Made by a program: the position numbers and the translations under genes
Source of the DNA: Candolleomyces eurysporus
Taxonomy: Eukaryota > Basidiomycota > Agaricomycetes > Agaricales > Psathyrellaceae
NCBI GenBank assembly: GCA_027579435.1
Contig: JANBPK010000752.1
Coordinates: 1-64,000, forward strand
Direction of reading: 5' to 3'
Length of the DNA stretch: 64,000 bases
Notes under the pieces: generated by a model
Told to the model about the DNA's origin: nothing
Seen by the model: only the letters and a program-made list of their open reading frames with translations
Databases searched by the model: none
In this document: piece after piece, positions 1 to 10,176 of the stretch
Numbering within the stretch: position 1 is the stretch's first letter
How the letters are laid out: the number at the start of each line of letters is the position of its first letter

Positions 1-645
1 ACCCCCCGCGTTTTGTCAGCTGCTCCACCCCCCCACATTTTGCATCTGCTCTCCTTTCCTCATGCTTGGAATGCACTGCAGCTGCAGTGTCAACAACCTG
101 CTGATACCTCCAGAGCAGCTGCAGAGTAAAGCATACACCTCCCTCTGCAGAGCAGCTGCAGCAGCTGACATGTATCTAACCCTTGTTTTGTCACAGCAGA
201 TAAGATGTATATAATAGTGTGTTGCAACTATGATATGTGTGCACCTGGCAGCTGCCACGTCAAATGAACCATGGCTTTGATGGTGAAAACACCGGCCGCT
301 CCATGTAATTGACCCTCAAAATACTCGCAACATCGGCGGCCTGGGTGTGTACCGAGCTGCTGATTCAGGGCTCTGCAGCCTGACGGTCCACACCACCCAC
401 CCCATTCTCGTCGGCCGCTTCTTTGATACTACCAGGAAATCGGGCAGAGTGGCAGCCGCCTACCTCAGAAAACCCCGGGGGCCTGTCTGTCAGCTACACA
501 CCAGACAACCCCGGCAGCCGCTGTGTATTACAAAGGGACCTCATTTAATGCAGCCCCTGGGGCTAGACCGTTAAACATGGGACTTAGGCAATGTGGGCTG
601 GTGCGTATAGTACAGGTGTATGTGACTGCCATATGTGACAGATCT
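1..645. other. No gene seen; CAGCTG-rich stretch
   Basis: I see no supportable gene. The first 254 bases contain six copies of the palindrome CAGCTG (at about 17, 79, 116, 153, 162 and 249), some inside longer CTGCAG-type strings. The stretch may be internal or flanking sequence of the retroelement that follows on the minus strand, but nothing in it identifies an enzyme domain. Confidence 0.4.
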
Positions 646-1386
646 CTATCGTAAGGCCCCCNAAACTGGTATATCTGGTGCATCGTTGGCGTCTAATGAC
701 GGATTATGTTTGTATAACCTTGATTCTGCTTTCCTGAGTCGTTCCTTAAGTTCTTGGTAGAGTCGTGGTTTGATAGAGAAGGCTGTCTCTCCTTTGGTAC
801 TAGTGTACTGGTAAACTTCGGTTAAAAGAACATTGAGGAGATTCAGCTCTACTTTATAGACGATCCGTTCAGCTCTGGTTAAATTCCTGCTAGGTATCAA
901 CTCCGGTTGGTTTAAGGCATCCATGCTGAGCTGTATTAACGTTTGGTATCGTTCCAGAACGTCCTGAGTAGATTGATCTTTGTTAAAAGTAAATGGAGGT
1001 TGTAGGGAAGGCATGCATAGTTTGACGCGATCGAAGGATCCAGAGACTCCCTTGTAGACATAGAGAGGATTGTGTAAAGGTCATAACTTATCTGGTTCCT
1101 TGTCAGCGTATGGGTTGACTTCTGGCATTTCTTTGTTGCCAGGAGCCGTTGAGATTCGCGATAGGAGAGGATTATCGTCTCCAAGCGCTACTTGTTGGCT
1201 GGTGGGGTCTAAACTGCCGGACGAGTGACTGGGTAGAGGCAGGTCAGGAGGGAACCGACTGAAGGTTGGTGGGGCTGATCCAGACCGATTGAGAGTGTTC
1301 CCATTGAATGTCCTATCCTCACTTGTATGGGGTCTTTCAGGAATGGGCGACAGTCGGCTGGGGTTGGCGGATGGATTCAAATCCAT
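646..1386 (-). pseudogene. Gag-like ORF of a probable LTR retrotransposon, one in-frame stop
   Basis: Reading leftwards from the ATG at 1386, one frame runs to 646 interrupted by a single TGA at about 1081-1083. The first part is rich in Pro, Ser and Asn. The second part is charged and helical, with segments such as SRNLTRAERIVYKVELN and YQELKERLRKAE. No zinc knuckle, protease or polymerase motif is visible before the window ends. It lies about 245 bases inside the terminal repeat at 1631-2070, where a gag would sit. An N at 662 is beside a C run. Calling it gag rests on position and composition, not on a recognised domain. Confidence 0.35.
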
Positions 1387-1630
1387 GAATGAGAAGTATA
1401 GGGTAGTTTCGTGTTCTAACAGTTTGTATAGACGTTTGGAGTTTGTTCAAGCAAGAGTGGAGTAACAATGGGAGGATAGGAGAACATATTGCAAGATTCT
1501 AAAGTAAACAATCGTAACTGAGATATTGAGTTCCCAATGTGTCCACCAATGTTAGGAATTTTCGAAATTCCGTACTTTGGTGTATTCCCTGAATACACAC
1601 TTACAGGGAGTTCAATATTCAAGTTTTGAT

Positions 1631-2070
1631 TGTATAGAGAGAAAGAAAGCGATTTACAATACTTATTCTCCTATCAGTAGACTTGAAAGTTAGTGTGGCA
1701 CTTTAACTAGCAAGTTTATGCACAGCGCAAAGCAATGTGCAGCTACAAGAGAGGTGAATGCAGAGTAAAGAGCTGCTTTATTCGATATCTTCATCAGTGA
1801 TTAAATACAAGCTGTAACTACTGTAGTAGAAGGTAGTAAAATGAGTGAGATCATTTTAGAATATAAGGGAAGGTTCTTGAAGTGCGAAGAATTAGTGAGA
1901 AGTGTCAAGAGGCACCGTGAATGAGTCCGATCAGTCCTGAGGCTTCGCGATGACGTGTGGAGTTGAGAAATTGATGATCCGAGTTGTTGGCCGCTTGGAT
2001 CATAGTTCTCGTGCTTGGATCTGATCGTTATTTGAGCTTTCTTGTCTTTTTTAATTAGAAGCCTAATACA
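1631..2070 (-). repeat. Candidate LTR (440 bp) of a retrotransposon
   Basis: Read on the minus strand the segment starts TGTAT and ends ATACA, a perfect 5-bp inverted terminus of the TG..CA type. It is AT-rich and followed by a gag-like ORF in the same orientation. The partner LTR would lie beyond the left edge of the window, so the pair cannot be confirmed. No convincing primer-binding site was recognised next to it. Confidence 0.4.
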
Positions 2071-2210
2071 CCATATTCACATTCATCAACACTGAACGGC
2101 CCTAGTAATACAAATACAATGAAAGAAAAGACTATTTTTAAGGGTTTTCTGAGTAATTGTAGTAAAAGAAATAAGACGGACAAGGAAGTAAGATTTACGC
2201 GAAGGAGAGA

Positions 2211-2777
2211 TTGCTACTGATACCTGTAATCACCGGATACCCACAACACACTGCCAATGCCCTTATGTCCTGTTACAAGCAAAATGGAGATAGGGATATG
2301 TTTAGTGAGGCAATTTCATGTCACCGGGAAGCGCTTGGACTTCGCCCTGCACCTCACCCAGGTCACTCCTTATCACTCAACAACCTTGNNGATGCNCTTC
2401 AAACCCTCTATGAGTGCAATGGTGGCATTGGAACATTGACTGAGGTGATTTCACTGCATCGTGAAGCACTTGGACTCTGCCCTGCACCTCACCCACTTCG
2501 CTTCATGTCACTCAACAACCTTGCCAAGGCCCTTCTATTCCAATTTCAAGAGCAAAATGGAGGGGTGGAAGTTCTTGATGAACTAATATCACTTTGTTAT
2601 GAACTACTGATTCTCTGCCCCCCTGGGCACAGATACTGGCAGTATGTTGTCCAGCAGCTGGTGTTAGTGCTTGCAAAGCGACATGAGGTGACTGGAAATG
2701 ACCAAGATCAGGGAGAAATTGAGAACTTGGAGGCAGAACTAGCTGCTTTTTGGCAGCAAAAGGAAGCCATAAAGTAG
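2211..2777 (+). pseudogene. 5'-truncated TPR tail of a NACHT-TPR (NLR-like) gene
   Basis: The reading frame encodes about four tetratricopeptide units of the HREALGLRPAPHP...SLNNL type and ends with a tail containing AKRHEVTGNDQDQGEIENLEAE. The same units and the same tail end the intact NLR at 26543-29749, so this is a copy of that protein's C-terminus. There is no NACHT domain upstream. The frame starts abruptly inside a repeat at about 2240. Ns at 2389-2390 and 2396 fall in a repeat. It is probably a dead fragment, possibly captured beside the retroelement to its left. Confidence 0.75.
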
Positions 2778-3328
2778 GGTCCACTTTTTGGTGCATATAC
2801 AAGGTATGTGATGTATAAGGACTGGTTCAAGCTTGTTTTTCTGATACAACATTGGGATTTAGGGATAATGCCACTAATTATCTGTCAGAATGTTCCCACC
2901 TGCTACAGACATAGCCAAACTCATAATTCATATCTGAAAACACAATATAGTAACTAGTTTGTATGTGTGTTGTTCACCGTAAAGGACATCCTTGTCGTAA
3001 GATCCCTACACAAATTCCGCACCTCAGAATTAAAGTGTTTATGGCCACAGTACTACCAACCCTAAGGAGAATATGGAGTGATGGGATAGACGGCGAAGCC
3101 TTGCTGCAATCGTTACTTTTTTGAGAACCCTCCCCACGCCTTGTGCATAGTAGGGGAAGTCTAGTATGTGTTTCTTACGAGAAAGAGAGAAAGGGAATAA
3201 CACTGGTGGTAGTCCACAGAAAATGCAAAGAACTAATCATGTCTCGATTCTTTCAATTCCGGTACAAGTCCCCATGATAATTGCCAATCCTCCCTCTCAA
3301 AAAAAGACCAACGGCTAAAGGTGCCCGT
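2778..3328. other. Intergenic; 3' flank shared with another NLR
   Basis: No gene. The first ~150 bases, including a stretch about cylindrical-free AT-rich DNA near 2850-2920, resemble the 3' flank of the intact NLR at 26430-26570 read on the opposite strand. The duplication that made the 2211-2777 fragment therefore extended past its stop codon. The rest shows nothing recognisable. Confidence 0.45.
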
Positions 3329-6300
3329 CTAAGTGGAGGATGCGGAAGGCGACAGTCGACTCGCCTCTTCCTTCAGCATCTTGATGCGGGTGAGATCTTC
3401 TTGTCGCCTCGTCGCACTGAAATTCTTCTGGAGTAGAGAAGCCAAATCGTCCAGACACGCGGCTCGATCGCTGCGTTGGACGGCATCGTGAGGGGAAAGA
3501 AGGGAGAGAAGTTCCTCGCAGCGAGTTATTGCTTCTCGAAGGTGAGGAAGTGCGCAGGTCTCTTTGTACATATACCGAAGGGATACGGAGAGGCTCCTGA
3601 GTGAGTATGATCGACGTGGATGAGGAGATGGTCGGAGCTCGAGCGCTTCACGGTGAAGGGAGACATCCTCCTCAAGGTCAACCATGGATCCCGTTAGCCG
3701 ATAGCGATCCAGGAGCGAGTTGCCAAGCTTATTGAGTGACACAGAGCGATCTGGATGCGGGGGTGGCTGAAGTGTGAGCGCTTCTCGATGAAGGCAAATG
3801 ACTTCCTCCAGGTCAGCATTGGTCCCTGTATGCCGATATCGATCCAGGAGGGAAACGCCGGGCTCATTGAGTGACGTCGAGCGATCTGGATGGGGAGATG
3901 GACGGAGTTCGAGCGCCTCACGATACAGCAAAACAACCTCTTCAAGGTCGGCCGTGATTCCCGTACGCCGATAGCGGTCCAGGAGTGAGTTGGCAAGATT
4001 GTTGAGGGACGACGAGCGATATGGATGAGGAGACGGCCGAAGTTCGAGCACTTCACGGTGCAGGGAAATGGCCTCTTCAAGGTCAGCCATGTTTGCCGTA
4101 CGTCGGTAATGATCTAGGAGTGAGTGGCCAAGATTGTTGAGTGACGACGAGCGATATGGATGGGGAGGTGGTCGAAGTTCAAGCACTTCACGGTGCAGGG
4201 AAATGGCGTGCTCAAGGTCAGCCATGGTTCCCGTCCGCCGATGGAGATCTAGGAGTGCATTGCACAGATTGTTGAGTGACAAAGAGCGGTGTGGATGCGA
4301 CGATGGCCGAAGTTTAAGTGCTTCACGATACAAGGAAATGGCCTCCTCGAGATCAGCCATGATTCCCGTGCGCCGATAGCATTCCAGGAGTGAGTTGCCA
4401 AGGTTGTTAAGCGACGACGAGGGATCCGGATGAGGAGATGGTCGAAGTTCGAGCGCTTCACGATACAAGGAAACGGCCTCCTCGAGGTCAGCCACAGTTC
4501 CTGTGCGCCGAAAGCGATCCAGAAGTGTCTTTCCGAGATTGTTGAGTGAAGACGAGCGATTTGGATGGGGAGATGGTTGAAGTTCAACTGCTTCACGATA
4601 CAAAGAGATGGCCTCTTCAAGGTCAGTCATAGCTCCTGTGTGCAAATAGCGATCTAGGAGTGCACTAGCGAGATCGTTGACTGACGGAGAGCGATCTGGA
4701 TGGGGCAATGGTCGAAGTTCTAGCGCTTCACGAAGCAGGGAAATGGCCTCCTCAAGGTCAGGCATGGTTCCCGTACGCCGATAGCGCACCAGCAGTGCAT
4801 GGCCGAGATTGTTGAGTGACGACGAGCGATCCGGATGACTAGATGGTCGAAGTTCGAGTGCTTCACGGTGTAGTGGGATGGCCTCCTCGAGGTCAGCAAT
4901 GGTTCCGGTGCACCGATAGTGATCTAGGAGTGCGTTTCCAAGATTGTTGAGTGACGCCGAGCGGTCTGGATGGGGCGACGGTTGAAGTTCGAGCGCTTCA
5001 CGGTACAGGGAGATGGCCTCCTCGAGGTCATCTATGGTTCCTGTGCGAAGATGACGATCCAGGAGTCCGTCGCCAAGATCGTTGAGCGACGACGAACGAT
5101 CTGGACAAGGAGATGGACGAAGGTCGAGTGCTTCACGGTGCAGGGAAATGACCTCTTCGAGGTCGGCCATAGTTCCTGTGCGCCGATAGCGATCGAGTGC
5201 ACAGCCGAGATTGTTGAGCGACGTCGAGCGATCTGGATGGGGAGATGGGCAGAGTTCGAGTGCTTCACGATGCAGTGAAATGACCTCCTCAAGGTCGGCC
5301 ATGGTACCCGTGTGCCGATAACGAACCAGCAGTGCAGTGCCAAGGTTGTTGAGGGACAGCCAGCGGTCTGCATGGGGCGATCGCCGAAGCGGAAGCGCTT
5401 TACGATACAGGAAAATGGCCTCCTCAAGGTCCATGAGGGAAGCTGTATGTGTGGCGCGACTATAAATTGCATCGGCCAGCGCATGGACAAGGTCTGGGCT
5501 GTCTGGGTGACCTCCGAGTGCTTCACGACCCAAGCGGGTGGCAGAATCTGACTCCGATCGTTCGAAGAGACCCGTTCCTCTAAACAAATGTTTGAACGAA
5601 TATTGAAGGGAATAAGCGACAGCTGGTGTACATTCACTTGGGCGAATGAGTACGCCCGGCCTTCGCCGACGAAGCTCGAATTCGCGCTCCATGAGACGAA
5701 GGTAGAGGCGGACATGATGACGCGGATGTGCAAAGAATCGGCCTGATCGACTTTGGGTGGTAAGAAAGTCGCGGAGGGAGGTATGGCAGGCATATTATCT
5801 GTCCCCGGAACCTGGATGATGGCTTGCAGGTTCACCAGGACATTAACAACCTCGTAGATACGGATACCAAGGAGTTCTGCAATGCCCGAAGTCGGGAGTG
5901 GTTCCTGGAGCAAAGCGATGGTTGAAATGATATCGAGGAAATAGGGAAGACGTTCTGAGCGTGCCAATGTTTGCGCGTAGAGGTCATCAAGACCAGGTTT
6001 CATTTTAAGGGCCAAGGGAAGGCGATCCATGGGTGGCCTTGGGTTGTTTGCGGCGTCGGATCCCGTGAAATTTGAACACTGCCAATGCAAAAATGAACGA
6101 TCCACCGATGTGTTCGACAAGTTTCCGCTTCTCGCTAGGAGTCGGCCACTCTCCGTGTTCCCGCACGTATGCTTCGATAACAGGGTTCCGCCTTTCTGCA
6201 TCACGGAAAAGGACATCCAGGAACGCGGTAATATCGCCGTCAGAGCAATGGTCTACCAGGTTGTCGAAACAAACTCCTGGCACACTCAGGCGAGATTGGA

Positions 6301-6970
6301 TGTGCTGCTCCACCCTGCTCGTGATGAAAACCCGAAGAGGAATCAAGGGGTTTTCGTCGAAGAAGGCGAGCATACCGTCGATAAGCTCCTGAACCTCGTC
6401 TTTATCTTCGCACTCGTCCAGGCCATCGATGACGATAAGGAACGGGTGACCTCCTAACGCTCCAATTGGGCTACGGTCCGCAGCAGCTTTCAGCGGCCCA
6501 TAAACTATACGCTGCATTTGCATTGCTACGGAAGTACTGGGCACCGGGAAGTTCTTCAAGCCCGGGTTGGCAGTCACAGCAGCCCGTATAAAAGGCGCCG
6601 TTTCTGGAACAGCATCTGCCATTTGATTTGCTATAGTCGTGGCAAACCTCCATATCCTGCTCCTATCGCCTGCATTCCGGAAGAAAAAGAAGCTTGCCAC
6701 CGGCCTGCCATGCAGTTCGGATTTTCTGCAGATCTCCTGGGATATAGCGGATTTGCCGCATCCAACATATCCGTGCATCCAGAAAATGTGAGGTTCCCCA
6801 TCAGCCAGGATGCAACTGCTCGCCCAAGCCCCCGCTTTTCGGACAACCTCCAGTCGTGTCCCCGGCATACAGGCAGAATCCGGGGGCGATCGTTTCCGAT
6901 CTCGAGTGTGGGATGCATCTGAGATGGGCTGGAGAAGCTCGAACGTACCTAAAGGCAGCTGGTTACACAA
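3329..6970 (-). pseudogene. NACHT-TPR NLR-like gene with two apparent frameshifts
   Basis: Encodes a STAND-class signal-transduction ATPase of the fungal NLR type. The N-terminal part (6970 to about 6070) carries a P-loop (GYVGCGKSAIS) and a Walker B (FLIVIDGLDECE) followed by ITSR, which defines a NACHT domain. A helical linker occupies about 6060-5800. A 787-residue open frame (5692-3329) then holds a long TPR array of the kinesin-light-chain type. The three parts lie in different frames: one shift near 6070 (after AVFKF) and one near 5800 (before HTSLRDF), and neither looks like an intron. An upstream exon is probably missing: a possible acceptor sits just before 6970, and no start with family-like sequence was found. 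The gene is either a recent pseudogene or disrupted by sequencing error. Likely role if intact: ligand sensing through the TPRs in immunity or allorecognition. Confidence 0.75.
3670..5422 (-). repeat. 13 tandem 135-bp units encoding 45-residue TPRs
   Basis: The protein from about residue 91 to 674 of the open frame is a run of 13 units of 45 residues (one unit is a residue shorter). Each carries LHREALELRPSPHP, a DRSSSLNNLG segment and RYRRTGTMADLEE with small changes. Units resemble each other at DNA level too, so recent unit exchange or gene conversion is likely. Variation is concentrated at a few positions of each unit, which would suit a variable recognition surface. Confidence 0.85.
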
Positions 6971-7358
6971 CTATTGGAACGAACGAATTTCGGTTTGGTT
7001 ACTTACTCTTCTGCTCAGGACTCACAGTCAAGCCATACTGGTGGAGGCCCCCTTCGATCTGATAAGCGACTAGATGGTCTATACGACCCTGTTGAGACCC
7101 TTGTAAAAAAAATTCATGGGTTGATCTATAGCCAAGAATTTGGGATAATCAGTTATAGAGACAAAGACCAGCACGGTGTGGGACAGCTATACTCACCCCG
7201 CTCTTTTTGTCTGGGTATTACTGGTAGATCTTTCCAAGAGATGCGTCGTGCGGCCAAAGACAGTGGTTAGAGGGAGCGAAGGTGTCTGCACTCTCAATGC
7301 TCTCAAAAGTGATCGAGGCCGAAACTGATCGAGTCATGAAAGTCTCGGTAGTCGGCCA
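6971..7358. other. Divergent intergenic region, NACHT-TPR / HNH
   Basis: This 388-bp stretch lies between the 5' side of the minus-strand NACHT gene and the plus-strand HNH gene. A possible minus-strand intron runs from about 7015 (GTAAGT) to just before 6959 (AACCAG), so a small 5' exon of the NACHT gene could lie here. I could not identify it by similarity. It probably also holds both promoters. Confidence 0.35.
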
Positions 7359-8613
7359 GTGAAGATTTTTGTTTTTCCTCCCTCATACAACATGGCATGG
7401 CAAGGAAGAAATGATGCCAAACCCCTTCCTTCAACGGTGTCATTGAACACCGCCGGACTAGGTGTCTGGCCACTATTGCTCGGCGCGGAGAAGCACACAC
7501 AGGAGAAAGGGAGAGAAGTAAGCTCAGTTGCCAACGCTGCGCTGGTAGGGGTCAGAATCCTTGGATACCTTCTTGTGGAACTATGGGAGAAGAAGGATCA
7601 TCTTCCAGGAAACCCATACTTGCACGCACTCAAACGCATTCAAGCTTGCAAGTCCATCGGGGATGTCTGTGCTCTTGGCCTTGATTTTCGGAGCAATCTC
7701 TTGCAACTTTGTACGTGTTAACCTGCTGTTTTTCTGCCATTCTATCTTATAGCAAGGTCCAGACAGTGAGCAGAGTTGCCCTCACTTTCTTTCCAGAGCC
7801 TGGGAGCGTGATCCGCCACCGTTTGAACAAGTTATCACCAATGCATCAGATGAAGAGGAAGAGGAATATCGAGGAACGATGTCCACACGGATTCTCGCTC
7901 GCGATGGTTTCAGATGCGTGCTCACTGGCCTTGCTGATGTCACAAGCATCCTAGCTGGCTTTGTGGACCTACCACCATCTGGAAAGGGTATCCCATCCAC
8001 CTCCACGCAGTGCACTCATATACTTTCTGTGATTAACGAAGTACGTACAAATGTCCTTATGATGTGCAATTGATACTAACTTCAGGTCTCGAGACCGGGG
8101 ATGACTGCGTTCTTCCAGACCTAAGCTGGCTAGGAATCGAAAAGGAGATAAACGAAATTACTGGAGGGGAAGCAGGTGGTTATTGCAACACCTTCACGAT
8201 GTCGGTACAACTTCATCTGCAGTTCAACAGATTTGAACTTTGGTGGAAGAAGTCCCAGGTCAGGTACGTAGTACGAGCAATGATCTTCATGGGTACTCGT
8301 TCGTTCTGATGTTAGCGACCTCCCTTGCTAGGCCAACACGTATCAAGTCGACAGCTGCTATGAGCTCGTGTTGCGGCAGGACGTGTTCCACGGACGCCCT
8401 CCTCCGCCAATTAAAGTCACGATTGATCCTAGGTTCAAGCAGGAATGCGATGCCCAGGGAATCCCTTATTCCTTGCCCGATCCACGTCTGATTGCTCTGC
8501 ATGGTGTTATTGCTAGAGTTGGACGAAAGTCTGGGGCTGCAGAGCAGCAGGACGCGATTAACCGAGTGTTAGAGGGGGGTGGGAGCATTAGTTCAAGAGA
8601 TTATAGCAATTAA
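7359..8613 (+). CDS. HNH nuclease (HNH_2) domain protein
   Basis: Proposed four-exon gene: 7359-7710, 7763-8044, 8086-8258, 8332-8613, total 1089 nt or 362 aa with all phases matching. The N-terminal half contains a helical RILGYLLVELWEKKDH segment. The HNH_2 core follows, with ARDGFRCVLTG, then QCTHILS, then GGYCNTFTMSVQLHLQFNRFELW, ending in a conserved tail with RLIALHGVIARV. This matches a family that is common and usually functionally uncharacterised in Agaricomycetes. The His of QCTHI, the Asn of YCN and the His of QLH are the candidate catalytic or metal residues. The third intron uses a weaker GTCAGG donor, and the start could be the ATG at 7392. The gene is divergent from a NACHT-TPR gene. 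Nuclease activity is inferred from the fold only. Confidence 0.75.
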
Positions 8614-8858
8614 ACCGCGTGAGAGGTCTCCCCCTGCTCAGTTGTATTCTTCAAAGTCTTAGTATTATAAACCGGTACTAATAAGTAGTAAATTTCGTCG
8701 TAAATAGGATTGCGATATCCACCTGTCGTGTGTGTAGTTTCTTCTCAATGTTCCTGAACACTTCCAAATGACGACAGGTGAGAAATAACCCTAACCTCAG
8801 CTTTCATCAAGGGCCCTTGTGCCTGTTTTGTGATTATCTTCCTCTCCTCTGCTTCGAA

Positions 8859-9698
8859 ATGAGCTCGACGACAGCCTCAGCCTCAGCCTCTACGTCCACC
8901 ACTCTGCCTGCCACAGGACCGCTATTCGGAGATGACAAGTATCGGGGAGCGGTGGTTGAGGTGTGCTCGAGTCATTCATGCGCGTTTTAAAACTGCTGTT
9001 GACTAAAACCGTTATTGCTCGTTGGCCAGGACATGCAATTGCCGCCTGCGTTTTGTTTACCCTCTAGCGAGTCGATATCGAGAGCGATTGAGCTAGCGTA
9101 TGAGCGGGACTATTCACATATACCGTTCGTCATCTCCAGCTAGCCCTGCTTACTACCTAGGCGCGGTTGATGACGAGAGGAAATCTTTCGAATGAACAGG
9201 GTGCTTGACCGAACTAGAAGACCGCTGGGATATCTCGACGTTGCAAAGTTGAAGCAGAAGTGGGAAGCTGGTCAGGCTAATCCGGTGAGTCGGGGCTTCT
9301 AGGTGCTACTCCACATATCGTGGTTTCTGATTCACTTCCTTTTGATGCATTCCGACTCTAGGATGATAAAGTGCTCCAGTACATGACGAAATTCAAGCGG
9401 TCTTCCACTTTGCCGTACACCCTTATCACTCCCATCTCCCCACTTTCGGATTTGGAGGAGTTTCTGAAGACGAACATCTTTGCGCTTGGTGGGTATTTCT
9501 GGTTGCATCTCTCGCTGCGGAACATGGGTACTGACTCGGCCGATTGACCTTCCTTGCTTCCTTGCTTCCTTCCGTTTTGCCGCTTCTGCAATTCTGGATG
9601 AACAACGGATTGTAGTGACTGATGGAAATCGCAAGTTCGTTCTCGCCGTCGCCACATCTCAAGATCTGGAGAACTTTGTGACGAGGAGAGGGCTGTGA
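8859..9698 (+). CDS. Small CBS-domain-like protein
   Basis: Five exons (8859-8960, 9030-9124, 9200-9284, 9362-9488, 9616-9698) give 492 nt, a 163-aa protein, with correct phases throughout. After a Ser/Thr-rich N-terminus the sequence has GAVVEDMQLPPAF, then IELAYERDYSHIPVLDRTR followed by PLGYLDV, then DDKVLQYMTKFKR, then SDLEEFLKTNIFALVTD and KFVLAVATSQDLENFV. This order of a helix, a P-V-x-D strand and a G-Y/F-L-A-V strand followed by a helix, repeated twice, is the pattern of a CBS pair that binds adenosyl ligands. No catalytic domain is attached. Similar short proteins occur widely in basidiomycetes. The function is unknown, perhaps regulatory. Confidence 0.65.
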
Positions 9699-10176
9699 AA
9701 AGATATCATCATGACCTAAAGAGCTGACCGTCAGTCATGCGCTTCGTAAGTCACCGTCGCCGTTATGCCCTTTGTATGAATCCATGTGGGCGCCCCACTG
9801 ATATCACGATTCCGTTTTGCAGATTATCTATCTTAGTCTACTTCTACGAGTATGATATAATTCGTGATGAAATCCACGAAGGATCTATTGTTATGACTTA
9901 TGTGTTTGGTCTGGCGCCCGTGGATCTATCCCAAATTGAATGGAAAGCTTCAATATCAATGCAGTGAAACGAAGAGAGTGTTTGCAGAAAACTGAAACGG
10001 ATTGATTGAATTAATGGCTAATGATACATATGGTGGGTGATGGTGGATGGATGGGTGGGTGGATCGAGGAAAACAAAGTGGTGAATGGGGTGGTTAAAAA
10101 GGAAAAAAATCCAAGAAAAAAAAGCGACATAAAATAAGGGAAAAGAAGAACGGCGGCGGCGGCGCGACTTCAAATC
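9699..10176. other. Intergenic between convergent genes
   Basis: No supportable gene. An open frame at 9737-9967 has no family-like features. Around 10025-10150 the sequence is simple (TGGATGG/TGGGTGG and poly-A tracts, then a short CGG run) and probably forms the 3' untranslated region of the receptor gene on the minus strand. Confidence 0.4.

Noticed and set aside
3670..5422. CRISPR-like or satellite array
   Set aside because: The 135-bp units are in frame, encode TPRs and have no spacers.
5032..6216. Long minus-strand open frame overlapping the NACHT-TPR gene
   Set aside because: Its middle is the true NACHT-TPR linker frame, but its start and its second half are off-frame shadows (Ser/Arg/Cys-rich) of the NACHT and TPR frames.
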